The notes under the pieces are model-generated. The model was given only the letters and a program-made list of their open reading frames with translations, did not search any database and was not told the origin of the DNA. From DATFEN01 sp035691285 (GTDB lineage Bacteria > Acidobacteriota > Vicinamibacteria > Fen-336): DNA of 9,300 nt. Both the position numbers and the translations under genes were made by a program. Where the stretch lies: assembly GCA_035691285.1 (NCBI GenBank), contig DASSJI010000005.1, forward strand, positions 1-9,300. Direction: 5' to 3'. Within the stretch, counting starts at the first letter, position 1. Each line of letters begins with the position of its first letter. Below, piece by piece: positions 1 through 6,611 of the stretch.

Positions 1-1830
1 CTCGAGGGACGCGATCGCGCGGAGCGTCCCGTCGCTCGGGGGCTCGGTCTCCACCACCCGGATCATCTGGCGCAGGCTGCGGCTCTTGCGGCTCTCGGGC
101 TCGCTGAGCAGCTCCTCGTCCAGCTTCTCGCCCGGCCTGAGGCCGGTGAAGGCGATGGGGACGTCGCGCTCGGGCGCCAGGCCGCCCAGCGTGATCATGA
201 GCCGGGCCAAGTCCAGGATGCGGATCGGCTCGCCCATCTCCAGGATGCACAGGTCGCCGAAGCCGCCGAGGCCGGCCAGGATCACGAGGCCCACGGCCTC
301 GCGGATCGTCATGATGTAGCGGCGCACCTCGGGGTGGGTCACGGTGACGGGCCCGCCCCGGGCGATCTGGGCCTTGAACAGCGGCACCACGCTGCCCGCG
401 CTGCCCAGCACGTTGCCGAAGCGCACCGCCGTGAAGCGCGTGGCCGAGCGCCGCGCGAAGTCCCGCACCACGAGCTCGGCGACGCGCTTGCTGGCCCCCA
501 TCACGCTCGTGGGCTTCACGGCCTTGTCGGTGGAGATCAGCACGAAGCGCTCCGCCCCCGAGGCCCCGGCCATCTCGGCGGCGATGCGGCAGGCGGTCAC
601 GTTGTTCTTGATCGCCTCCTCGGGGGCCTCCTCCATCAAGGGAACGTGCTTGTGGGCCGCGGCGTGGAACACGTCCTGGGGCCGCTGCTCGGCGCCCAGC
701 CGGAGGACGCGCTCGCGGTCGCGCATGTTCACGACCTCGGCGCGCAGCTCGAGCCCGGGGTGGTCCTGCTGGAGCTGGCGGAACAGCAGGTACAGCTCGT
801 TCTCGTTGACGTCGGCGAGCACCAGGCGGGCGGGGCCGAGGGCGGCCACCTGGCGCGCGATCTCGCTGCCGATGGAGCCGCCGGCTCCGGTCACCAGGAT
901 GCGCCGACCCGTGACCAGCGTCCGCAGCTCGGTCGGGTCGAAGGCCACGCTCGGGCGATGCAACAGGTCCTCGGGCGTGAGCTGTTGCAGCGTCGCGAGC
1001 GGGCCCCGCTCCCGGAACGAGGAGAACGCGGCGGGCAGGCTGCGGTACGTGAGCTTGAAGCTGGCGCAGGCCCCGAGCACCTCGCGCACGCGCGCCGCCG
1101 GCAGGTTCGGGATCGCGAAGAGCAGCTCGCGCACGCCGCGCTTCTCCACGATCTCGGGCAGCGCCTCGAGCGAGCCCAGCACCGGCCGGCCTCCGATCGT
1201 GGTGCGCCACTTGCCCGGGTTGTCGTCGACGAAGCCGAGCACCTCGTAGCTGTGCTCGTCGGAGCGCTGCAGCTCCCGCATCAGGAGTTCGCCGGCGCTG
1301 CCGGCGCCGACGATCAGGGCCCGCACCCGGGCCGGGCTCTGGCTGCGGACCTGGGTGACGAGCCACTCGTGGGCGTAGCGCGGCGAGAAGCGCAGGGCGC
1401 CCAGGAGCACCGTCGTCAGGAGCCACTCGATGATCAGCACGGAGCGCGGCGGCCCCACGCGCTGCAGGAAGTACACCAGGCTGACGAAGGCGGCTGAGCC
1501 GGCCCCGCAGGTCGCGACGACGCGCACGGCCTCGTGCAGGCCCGACAGGCGGAACGACCAGCGGTGGATGCCGAGCCCGGTCTGGAGCGTCAGCCGGACG
1601 AGCAGCAGCAGGGGCAGGAAGGTCCAGAAGACCTCCTGGTACTCCGCCGGCACGCGGCCCTCGAAACGGATCAGGAAGCCCAGGTGGAAGGAGAAGGCGA
1701 TGGCGGCCGCGTCCAGGGCGTAGATCAGGGCGTAGCGCCGCCAGCCGGAGAACCAGCGCAGCGTCTCCCCGAGGCCGGTGACCGCGGCCAGGGCGGCCCG
1801 GACCAGACCCCCGCGCGGTGCGGTCGTCAA
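1..1830 (-). CDS. WbpM/CapD/FlaA1-like membrane nucleotide-sugar 4,6-dehydratase (3' end cut by window)
   Basis: Reading the minus strand from 1830 gives 610 uninterrupted codons that run off the window edge; judging by the family, a few dozen C-terminal residues are missing. Four hydrophobic segments come first (about 33-55, 67-87, 100-122, 129-147), with the family motif LIRFEG at 53-58. A first Rossmann-like domain follows (IVGAGSAGELL, 173-183; VLGFVDDNPGKW, 197-208), then the catalytic SDR domain with the NAD(P) motif VTGAGGSIGSE (313-323), STDKAVKPTSVMGASKR (433-449), RFGNVLGSAGSVVPLF (470-485) and GLRPGEKLDEEL (563-574). As in WbpM, PglF and FlaA1, Met444 occupies the usual SDR Tyr position, with Thr434, Asp435 and Lys448 retained. 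The family dehydrates UDP-GlcNAc-type sugars at the inner membrane to 4-keto-6-deoxy products. The TTG start overlaps the upstream stop (TTGA), with GAGG about 9 bases before it. The exact substrate cannot be read from the sequence. Confidence 0.95.
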   Translation of the reverse strand, partial: MTTAPRGGLVRAALAAVTGLGETLRWFSGWRRYALIYALDAAAIAFSFHLGFLIRFEGRVPAEYQEVFWTFLPLLLLVRLTLQTGLGIHRWSFRLSGLHEAVRVVATCGAGSAAFVSLVYFLQRVGPPRSVLIIEWLLTTVLLGALRFSPRYAHEWLVTQVRSQSPARVRALIVGAGSAGELLMRELQRSDEHSYEVLGFVDDNPGKWRTTIGGRPVLGSLEALPEIVEKRGVRELLFAIPNLPAARVREVLGACASFKLTYRSLPAAFSSFRERGPLATLQQLTPEDLLHRPSVAFDPTELRTLVTGRRILVTGAGGSIGSEIARQVAALGPARLVLADVNENELYLLFRQLQQDHPGLELRAEVVNMRDRERVLRLGAEQRPQDVFHAAAHKHVPLMEEAPEEAIKNNVTACRIAAEMAGASGAERFVLISTDKAVKPTSVMGASKRVAELVVRDFARRSATRFTAVRFGNVLGSAGSVVPLFKAQIARGGPVTVTHPEVRRYIMTIREAVGLVILAGLGGFGDLCILEMGEPIRILDLARLMITLGGLAPERDVPIAFTGLRPGEKLDEELLSEPESRKSRSLRQMIRVVETEPPSDGTLRAIASLE

Positions 1831-2834
1831 GCGCGCGCCTCGCGCCGGCGGGCGGCCACGAGCTCCGCCAGGAACAGCGTCGCCGCCAGGGCCAGGACGG
1901 CCCACTTCGCCCCGGGTTCGGGCTGGCTCCAGGCCCAGAGGCCCGCCCCGGTCAGCAGGGCCGACGCCGCTCCGATCACGAGCGACGTGCGCGCGTGGCT
2001 CCAGCCGGAGGCCACGAGGCGCTGGTACACGTGGTTCCGGTGCGGCCCGTACCAGCGCGGCTCGCGGGCGATCATGCGGAGGCGCGTCCAGGTCGCGTCC
2101 GCGAGGAACAGCCACAGGCTCATTGCCATCAGGAAGACCGAGCTGCCACGTGCCCGAGGAGGAGACAGAAGGGGCAGAGCGGCGAAAGTGTAACCCAGGA
2201 GCAGGCTGCCCGCGTCGCCGAGGAACACGCGCGCCGGGGACCAGTTGTGGGTCAGGAACGCCAGGCACGCCCCCGCCGCGGCGGCCCCGAGGCTCGCGGC
2301 GAAAGGATCCCACGCCGCGAGCGCGATCCCCACGCCGGTCACGACGCCTTGCAGGCCCGCCAGGCCGTCGATGCCGTCGAGGAAGTTGTAGAAGTTGACC
2401 ACGGCCAGGATCCAGAGGACCGCCAGGGGCCCGCCCAGCCAACCGAGGCGCAGGTCGAGCGGCGCCGGAAGCGGCAGGCTCTCGAGACCGCCGATCGCCC
2501 AGACGACGACGCCCGCGACCAGCGCCTGCGCCGCGAGGCGCGGCAGGACCGGGAGATCGAAGCGGTCGTCGCCGAGGCCGAGCAGGGCCATTGCGAGCGC
2601 TCCCGCCAGGAAGACGGCGCCTCGCCCGCCTCCCGTGCCCGCCACGAGCAGGGCGGCGGCACACGCGAGCGCCACGGCCACGCCCCCGCCGCGAGGCGTG
2701 ACGCGGGTGTGGGACGAGCGCTCGTTGGGCCGGTCGAGCAGGCCGAAGCGCAGAGCGGCTCGGAGCACGAGGGGCGTCGCCACGACGCCGACCACGAAGG
2801 CGATCCCCGCCGGCGCCCAGGGGAACGCGCTCAT
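1827..2834 (-). CDS. WbpL/WecA-like undecaprenyl-phosphate sugar-1-phosphate transferase (MraY-like glycosyltransferase family 4)
   Basis: This 335-residue polytopic membrane protein has roughly ten hydrophobic segments and every hallmark of the MraY/WecA/WbpL superfamily: DRPNERSSHTRVTPRGGG (34-51), the GLGDD metal/substrate motif (86-90), NFYNFLDGIDGLAG (147-160), ARVFLGDAGSLLLGY (201-215) and a cytoplasmic HRNHVYQRL loop (265-273). The wording NFYNFLDGIDG plus HRNHVYQRL is closer to WbpL/WbcO-type enzymes than to classical WecA. The family transfers HexNAc-1-phosphate (FucNAc-, QuiNAc- or GlcNAc-1-P) from a UDP-sugar to undecaprenyl phosphate, starting a lipid-linked repeat unit. I chose the ATG at 2834 because it overlaps the upstream stop (ATGA) and has GAGGG 9 bases before it. 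The frame stays open further upstream, but only as out-of-frame sequence of the preceding gene, with no family resemblance. The donor sugar is inferred from the neighbouring dehydratase, not read directly. Confidence 0.94.
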   Translation of the reverse strand: MSAFPWAPAGIAFVVGVVATPLVLRAALRFGLLDRPNERSSHTRVTPRGGGVAVALACAAALLVAGTGGGRGAVFLAGALAMALLGLGDDRFDLPVLPRLAAQALVAGVVVWAIGGLESLPLPAPLDLRLGWLGGPLAVLWILAVVNFYNFLDGIDGLAGLQGVVTGVGIALAAWDPFAASLGAAAAGACLAFLTHNWSPARVFLGDAGSLLLGYTFAALPLLSPPRARGSSVFLMAMSLWLFLADATWTRLRMIAREPRWYGPHRNHVYQRLVASGWSHARTSLVIGAASALLTGAGLWAWSQPEPGAKWAVLALAATLFLAELVAARRREARA

Positions 2835-3712
2835 CGGATCCAGCCCTCGCGGCGCAGCGTCTCGACCTCCTCCGCGAGGCCTTCGCGCCAGCCGCGGGGC
2901 GCATAGCCCCAGTCCCGCCGGGCGTCCTCGTAGGAGAACGCCTTGTCCTCGGCCAGCCGCCGCACCTGCTCCTCGCTGACGCGCGGGGGCAGCCCGAGCG
3001 CGTGCCAGAGCCGCGCCGCGAGCGCCGCCGGCCCGATCGGAAGAGACAGGATGACGGGACGGCGCCCGAGCAGGCTCAGCACGTGCTCGACCAGGGCCCG
3101 CAGCGGGCCGGCCGCCGCTCCGGGGAGATCGTACTCGCGCCGATGCGCCCGCGGGCACTCGAGCGCGTCCACGGCGGCACGGGCCAGGTCGTCGACGTGG
3201 ACGGGCTGGACGAGGGCCCGGCCCCCTCCGGGCAGGGGCACGCACGGCGTGCGCGCGAGGAAGCGGATGAGGCGCGACAGGTTCCGGTCGCCCGCGTCGC
3301 CGTAGATCATGGTCGGCCGCAGCAGCGTCCACGCGCCCGCCGAGCGGCGCACGCGCTCCTCCGCACGCGCCCGCTCGGCCCTCGAGCGCGACTCGAGCCG
3401 GGTGAAGACCGCCGTCGACGAGAAGTAGAGGCCGCGCGGCACGCGACGCGCGTCGACCGCGTCCACCACGCCGTCGGCGTGGCCGAACCCGAGGGAGGCC
3501 ACGTGGACGAAGCCCTCCGCGCCCTCGAGGAGCGCGTCGAGGGCGCCGCGCTCGCCCATGTCGCCGGCGACGCGCCGCGCCGCGGCCGGCAGGAACGCGG
3601 CGCGAGCCAGGGGCGGCCGGACGAGGGCCTGGATCTCGTGACCGCGGCGCGCGAGCTCGGCCGCCACGCGCCGTCCGGTGAAGCCGGTCGCGCCGGTGAG
3701 GGCGACCCTCAT
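2831..3712 (-). CDS. Atypical SDR-family NAD(P)-binding sugar epimerase/dehydratase-like protein
   Basis: The 293-residue protein opens directly with a Rossmann dinucleotide-binding motif, MRVALTGATGFTGRRV (TGATGFTG at 6-13), and continues with FVHVAS (68-73), YFSSTAVF (96-103), LRPTMIYG (131-138), QPVHVDDLARA (169-179) and a C-terminal FSYEDARRDWGYAPRGWREG (259-278), as in extended NDP-sugar epimerases. The catalytic YxxxK is not recognisable: residues 104-130, between the SST strand and the LRPTMIYG motif, contain no Tyr and no Lys, as in atypical SDRs. It may still bind NAD(P) and a sugar nucleotide, but the reaction is unknown. ATG 3712 overlaps the heparinase stop (ATGA); the frame is open 15 codons further upstream, but starting at 3712 puts the Rossmann strand at the N-terminus, as expected. 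Its place before a WbpL-like transferase and a WbpM-like dehydratase recalls wbpK-wbpL-wbpM of Pseudomonas, though WbpK itself is a canonical SDR. Confidence 0.88.
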   Translation of the reverse strand: MRVALTGATGFTGRRVAAELARRGHEIQALVRPPLARAAFLPAAARRVAGDMGERGALDALLEGAEGFVHVASLGFGHADGVVDAVDARRVPRGLYFSSTAVFTRLESRSRAERARAEERVRRSAGAWTLLRPTMIYGDAGDRNLSRLIRFLARTPCVPLPGGGRALVQPVHVDDLARAAVDALECPRAHRREYDLPGAAAGPLRALVEHVLSLLGRRPVILSLPIGPAALAARLWHALGLPPRVSEEQVRRLAEDKAFSYEDARRDWGYAPRGWREGLAEEVETLRREGWIR

Positions 3713-5775
3713 CGGGCGGCACTCGAGTCCACGGCGTCGAGGAGCGCTCGGGCCCACTCGAGCGGCTCAGGCGCCTCCTGTTCCGGCAGGACGCAGACGA
3801 TCAGCGGATCGCGCGCCGCGGTCGAGTGCCACGCGAGGCGCTGAACCTCGCGCAGGACGCCGTAGCTCGGCGAGACCTGTCCGCGGCCCAGCTCCAGGCC
3901 CCAGCCGGCCGAGTCGCCCCACGCCAGCAGGAACGCCCGGTCTCCCGCCAGGAGCCTCGCGCGGCCAGCCGCCACGATCTCCGCCCCCACGCCGGGCGCC
4001 AGGTGGAGCGGGATCTCCACGCGGTGCGGGCCCCGCCCCTCCAGGACGTCGCGGACGACGAGCGCGTGGCGGGCGTGGTGCAGGAGGAGCGTTCGCACCG
4101 GCGTCACGGGCGGGTCGAGGCGCCGATAGCCCGAGTGGGCTCCGACGAACGCTGCCCACTCGCCGCCCGCCTCGAAGCGCCGCGGCTCCGGCCGCGCGTC
4201 GTCCCGCAGCTCCCACAGGACATCGGGGGCCACGAGGCGGTTGATCTCGGCGCCGTCCACCTGAGGCGTGTTGTGCGAGCGCGTCCCGCGGAAGCGGTTT
4301 CGAGCGACGAAGTCACCGCTGTAGGTGTACGTGCCGCAGTCCGCCACGAGCCACCGGCCCAGCAAGTGCGCCTCGAAGGAGAGCGCGTCGTTGTGGCCGT
4401 GGCCGCCGCGGCCGGCCATGCCCACGGGGCCGCAGTCCACGAAGACGTGGTCGATCGCGTTGCGCAGGACGTAGACGCCGCCCTCGGGGAAGGCCGCCGA
4501 GCGGGGGGCGGCGCCGCCCTCGGGGAGCCGCGCGGCGGCCTCGGGGCCGAGCAGCCAGTAGACCTCGGCCCGCGGCCCAGCGAACGCGGAGACGAGGTCC
4601 GGCACGTCGAAGGCCGACCCCACGAGGCCGACGAGGTAACGATGGTCGTTGACGTCCTGGCCTCCCAGGGGCAAGGCCCGGCCGTCGTCGGCGTCGCCCC
4701 AGAGCGGCGCGCTGCCGTCGGGCCGCGTGTAGGCCTCGACGAGGCGCGCCATTGCGACGAGGCGGTCTCGATACGCGTCCGGCACCGGCTGGCCGAGGGA
4801 GCGCCGGTAGAGCGCGGGCAGCAGGAACAGCTCGAGCACGAGCCGGTGGTAGGCGCTGGACGCCTCGAAGTCGACGCCGTCGGCGAGCACCTGGCGCGGC
4901 AGCTCGTCCGAGAGGATCTCCCAGCCGAGGCGCTGCCAGCGCTCCGGCCCCTCGCCTTCGCCGAAGAACAGGCCCGCGACGACCAGGCCGGCGGTGTCCG
5001 CCGCGTAGTGATTGCCGTTCACGTCGGAGCGCTCGATGTAGCGCTCCGTGAATTCCGCGTGGAGGTAGAGCGCGCACAGGAAGCGGGAGCGGAAGCCCGC
5101 GTCGCCCCAGGCGTCACTCGCGTGGAACGCGTGGAAGAGCCAGGTCCAGCTCAGCACGCGCAGGGCCGCCTCCATGGCGCAGCCCCAGTTGACGCTCATG
5201 GCGTAGGGGTTGGCGCCGATCCACTCCTCGAGGACCGAGCGCGCGGCCCGCGCGTAGGCCTCGTCGCCGTCGAGCAGGTACGCCTGGCCCGCGGGGAGCA
5301 GCCACTGGAGCCGCGACAGCTCCCAGGGCACCTTGACGTCGCTCAGGTCGTCGCGGCGGACGAGCGGGAGCCTGCGGAAGAACCCTGACGGCCACGCAAG
5401 GCCGGTCTTGAAGTCGCGCGCCCAGTCGATCGGCGTGCCGAGGTCGGTCGGCGCGGATCCGAGCAGTTGCACGCGACGGCTGACCGCCAGGACCGCTGCG
5501 GCCCGCACCCGCGCCGGCTCCCCGGGACACAGGGCCTGGCACTGCGCCGCGTCGAGGGGGCGGGGCGGCCCGGGGAGCGGCCGCCCGGCGAGGCCCGCCC
5601 ACAACGAGTCCAGGTCCCGGGCGCGTGTCGCCTGGAGCAGGCGCGCCCGATCGAAGGCCCTGGCGCGCCGCGGTGCGAGGATGGGTTCGACGAGCGAGCG
5701 CAGCTCCTGGCCGGCGCGCCGGGCCACGAAGCCGGGAGGCCTCCGGAGGAGACGGACCGCCCGCGCCAGTGTCAC
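3709..5775 (-). CDS. Heparinase II/III-family polysaccharide lyase-like protein
   Basis: The 688-residue protein has the heparinase II/III layout: an N-terminal alpha-helical toroid (about 90-400) and a C-terminal beta-sandwich (about 425-660). Helical-domain landmarks are PIDWARDFKTGLAWP (115-129), NPYAMSVNWGCAMEAALRV (189-207), DVNGNHYAAD (251-260) and DFEASSAYHRLVLELF (302-317). Asn255-His256 and Tyr309 fit the Asn-His and Tyr positions used by characterised family members. The beta domain has RGGHGHNDALSFEAH (456-470), DCGTYTY (479-485) and RGTRSHNTPQVDG (496-508), the usual His-rich signature. The family cleaves acidic polysaccharides by beta-elimination. Start: GTG 5775 overlaps the methyltransferase stop (GTGA); the frame extends further upstream only as antiframe of the methyltransferase, and an N-terminus of ARAVRLLRRPPGFVARR is what I expect of cluster-located homologues. 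No signal peptide or membrane segment is visible, which is odd for a lyase. Its place among polysaccharide biosynthesis genes suggests trimming or turnover of the cell's own polymer; the substrate is unknown. Confidence 0.92.
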   Translation of the reverse strand: MTLARAVRLLRRPPGFVARRAGQELRSLVEPILAPRRARAFDRARLLQATRARDLDSLWAGLAGRPLPGPPRPLDAAQCQALCPGEPARVRAAAVLAVSRRVQLLGSAPTDLGTPIDWARDFKTGLAWPSGFFRRLPLVRRDDLSDVKVPWELSRLQWLLPAGQAYLLDGDEAYARAARSVLEEWIGANPYAMSVNWGCAMEAALRVLSWTWLFHAFHASDAWGDAGFRSRFLCALYLHAEFTERYIERSDVNGNHYAADTAGLVVAGLFFGEGEGPERWQRLGWEILSDELPRQVLADGVDFEASSAYHRLVLELFLLPALYRRSLGQPVPDAYRDRLVAMARLVEAYTRPDGSAPLWGDADDGRALPLGGQDVNDHRYLVGLVGSAFDVPDLVSAFAGPRAEVYWLLGPEAAARLPEGGAAPRSAAFPEGGVYVLRNAIDHVFVDCGPVGMAGRGGHGHNDALSFEAHLLGRWLVADCGTYTYSGDFVARNRFRGTRSHNTPQVDGAEINRLVAPDVLWELRDDARPEPRRFEAGGEWAAFVGAHSGYRRLDPPVTPVRTLLLHHARHALVVRDVLEGRGPHRVEIPLHLAPGVGAEIVAAGRARLLAGDRAFLLAWGDSAGWGLELGRGQVSPSYGVLREVQRLAWHSTAARDPLIVCVLPEQEAPEPLEWARALLDAVDSSAAR

Positions 5776-6575
5776 TCGTTCCGGGCTTCCGGCTTCCGGC
5801 CGGTCACGACCAGGAACCAGCCGAGGCGTCGCGGCACGAATCGCAGCGCCCAGCGCGGCAGGTAGCCGCTGCGCGAGACGCGCAGGTCGTAGGGAGTGAC
5901 CACCGGATTCACGCGCACTTCGGCGAGGCCGGGGAAGAGGGCGCGCGCCTCGGCGACGGTGTAGGCCTGCGTCCCCGCGCTCTCGACGTGGGCCGCGACG
6001 ACCTCGCGGAGCGACCGCCACGGCCGTCCCGCGAGCAGCGCGTAGAGCACCCAGCACTGGAGCGCCACGAGCGAGTGACGGTGGTAGACCATCACGCAGG
6101 TCTCGCCGCCGGGCGCCAGGACCCGGACGATCTCGCGCGCCGCCGCCGCGGGGTCGCTCGTGTGGTGGATCACGCCCCACGAATAGACGAAGTCGAAGTT
6201 CTCGTCCGGGAAGGGCAAGCGCTCCGCGTCGGCTTGACGGACGTCGGCGGCCAGGCCCTCCCGCTCGAGCCGGCGCAGCGCGAGGTCGACGGCGTGCTGC
6301 GTCAGGTCGACGCCAGTGAGAGCCGCCCCGGCGCGCGCGAAGCGCACGAAATCCGTGCCCGCGCCCACGCCGACCTCGAGCACGCGCCGGCCGCGCCGCT
6401 CGGCGAACCTCGCGAAGCTCGCGATGAACGGCTCGCGCTCGTCGCGCTCCCGCTCGAGACGCTCGAAGTAGGCGGCGCTCCCCTCGGTCTCCTCGAAGCC
6501 GCGCGTGCCGCACGGCGTCGCCTCCCAGAAGGAGCGCACCTGCTCCTTGGAGGCGACGAGGCTCGAATCCGTCAC
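5772..6575 (-). CDS. Class I SAM-dependent methyltransferase (polysaccharide cluster type)
   Basis: The 267-residue soluble protein has a Rossmann-type methyltransferase core. Motif I is VLEVGVGAGTD (65-75), the acidic residue that would contact the SAM ribose is Asp90 in TGVDLT, AERLPFPDENFDFVYSWGVI (117-136) continues into HHTSD (137-141) as motifs II/III, and VRVLAPGG (150-157) follows. The N-terminal VRSFWEATPCGTRGF (13-27) and the C-terminal half (YHRHSLVALQ, AHVESAGTQAYT, VTPYDLR) resemble methyltransferases found in exopolysaccharide and O-antigen loci. It probably methylates a sugar or lipid-linked intermediate, but the acceptor cannot be read. GTG 6575 is the first start in the frame after the gap. 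No Shine-Dalgarno precedes it; a TATGAT box sits seven bases upstream, so a leaderless message is possible. A second in-frame GTG (codon 13) follows AAGGAG by only three bases and is a less likely start. Its stop overlaps the heparinase start. Confidence 0.93.
   Translation of the reverse strand: MTDSSLVASKEQVRSFWEATPCGTRGFEETEGSAAYFERLERERDEREPFIASFARFAERRGRRVLEVGVGAGTDFVRFARAGAALTGVDLTQHAVDLALRRLEREGLAADVRQADAERLPFPDENFDFVYSWGVIHHTSDPAAAAREIVRVLAPGGETCVMVYHRHSLVALQCWVLYALLAGRPWRSLREVVAAHVESAGTQAYTVAEARALFPGLAEVRVNPVVTPYDLRVSRSGYLPRWALRFVPRRLGWFLVVTGRKPEARNE
5779..5800. repeat. Short tandem repeat, three 7-8 bp units
   Basis: The plus strand reads TTCCGGGC then TTCCGGC then TTCCGGC: two perfect 7-base units and one 8-base variant. 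On the minus strand they encode the last residues of the methyltransferase (GRKPEARN) just before the GTGA overlap. The unit is not a multiple of three, so a change in copy number would shift the methyltransferase frame and its coupling to the next gene. It may simply be a chance composition effect. Confidence 0.5.
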
Positions 6576-6581
6576 CGGGCG

Positions 6582-6587
6582 ATCATA
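6582..6587 (-). promoter_or_regulatory. Candidate -10 box for a leaderless polysaccharide operon message
   Basis: The 36-base gap (6576-6611) before the methyltransferase contains TATGAT, five of six matches to TATAAT, in otherwise very GC-rich DNA. It ends six bases before the GTG codon, so transcription starting about seven bases after the box would begin on that GTG. No Shine-Dalgarno is present, which fits a leaderless mRNA. No good -35 is visible at 17 bases spacing (CCGCTG), so this is only a candidate; readthrough from the protease gene is the alternative. Confidence 0.25.
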
Positions 6588-6611
6588 ATCCGGCGGCCCG
6601 GGACCAGCGGA

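Noticed and set aside
1..6. CTCGAG at the very start of the window
   Set aside because: It is a common six-base palindrome in GC-rich DNA and lies within the dehydratase coding sequence. Nothing suggests a cloning or insertion boundary.
334..1497. A 387-codon plus-strand open frame
   Set aside because: It is antisense to the dehydratase, which shows clear family motifs over the same bases. The shadow frame is low-complexity His/Ala/Arg/Gly sequence.
2835..3722. Upstream extension of the transferase frame to 3722 (a 631-residue protein)
   Set aside because: The added residues are Arg/Pro/Gly-rich out-of-frame sequence of the SDR gene. The family N-terminus and a GAGGG ribosome site fit ATG 2834.
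5776..6513. Upstream extension of the heparinase frame to 6513 (a 934-residue protein)
   Set aside because: These codons overlap the methyltransferase in another frame and show no fold. The GTGA overlap at 5775 gives a normal-length family member.
6589..6603. Possible hairpin (CCGG arms) as a terminator between the protease and the methyltransferase
   Set aside because: The stem is only four base pairs and no T run follows on the minus strand.
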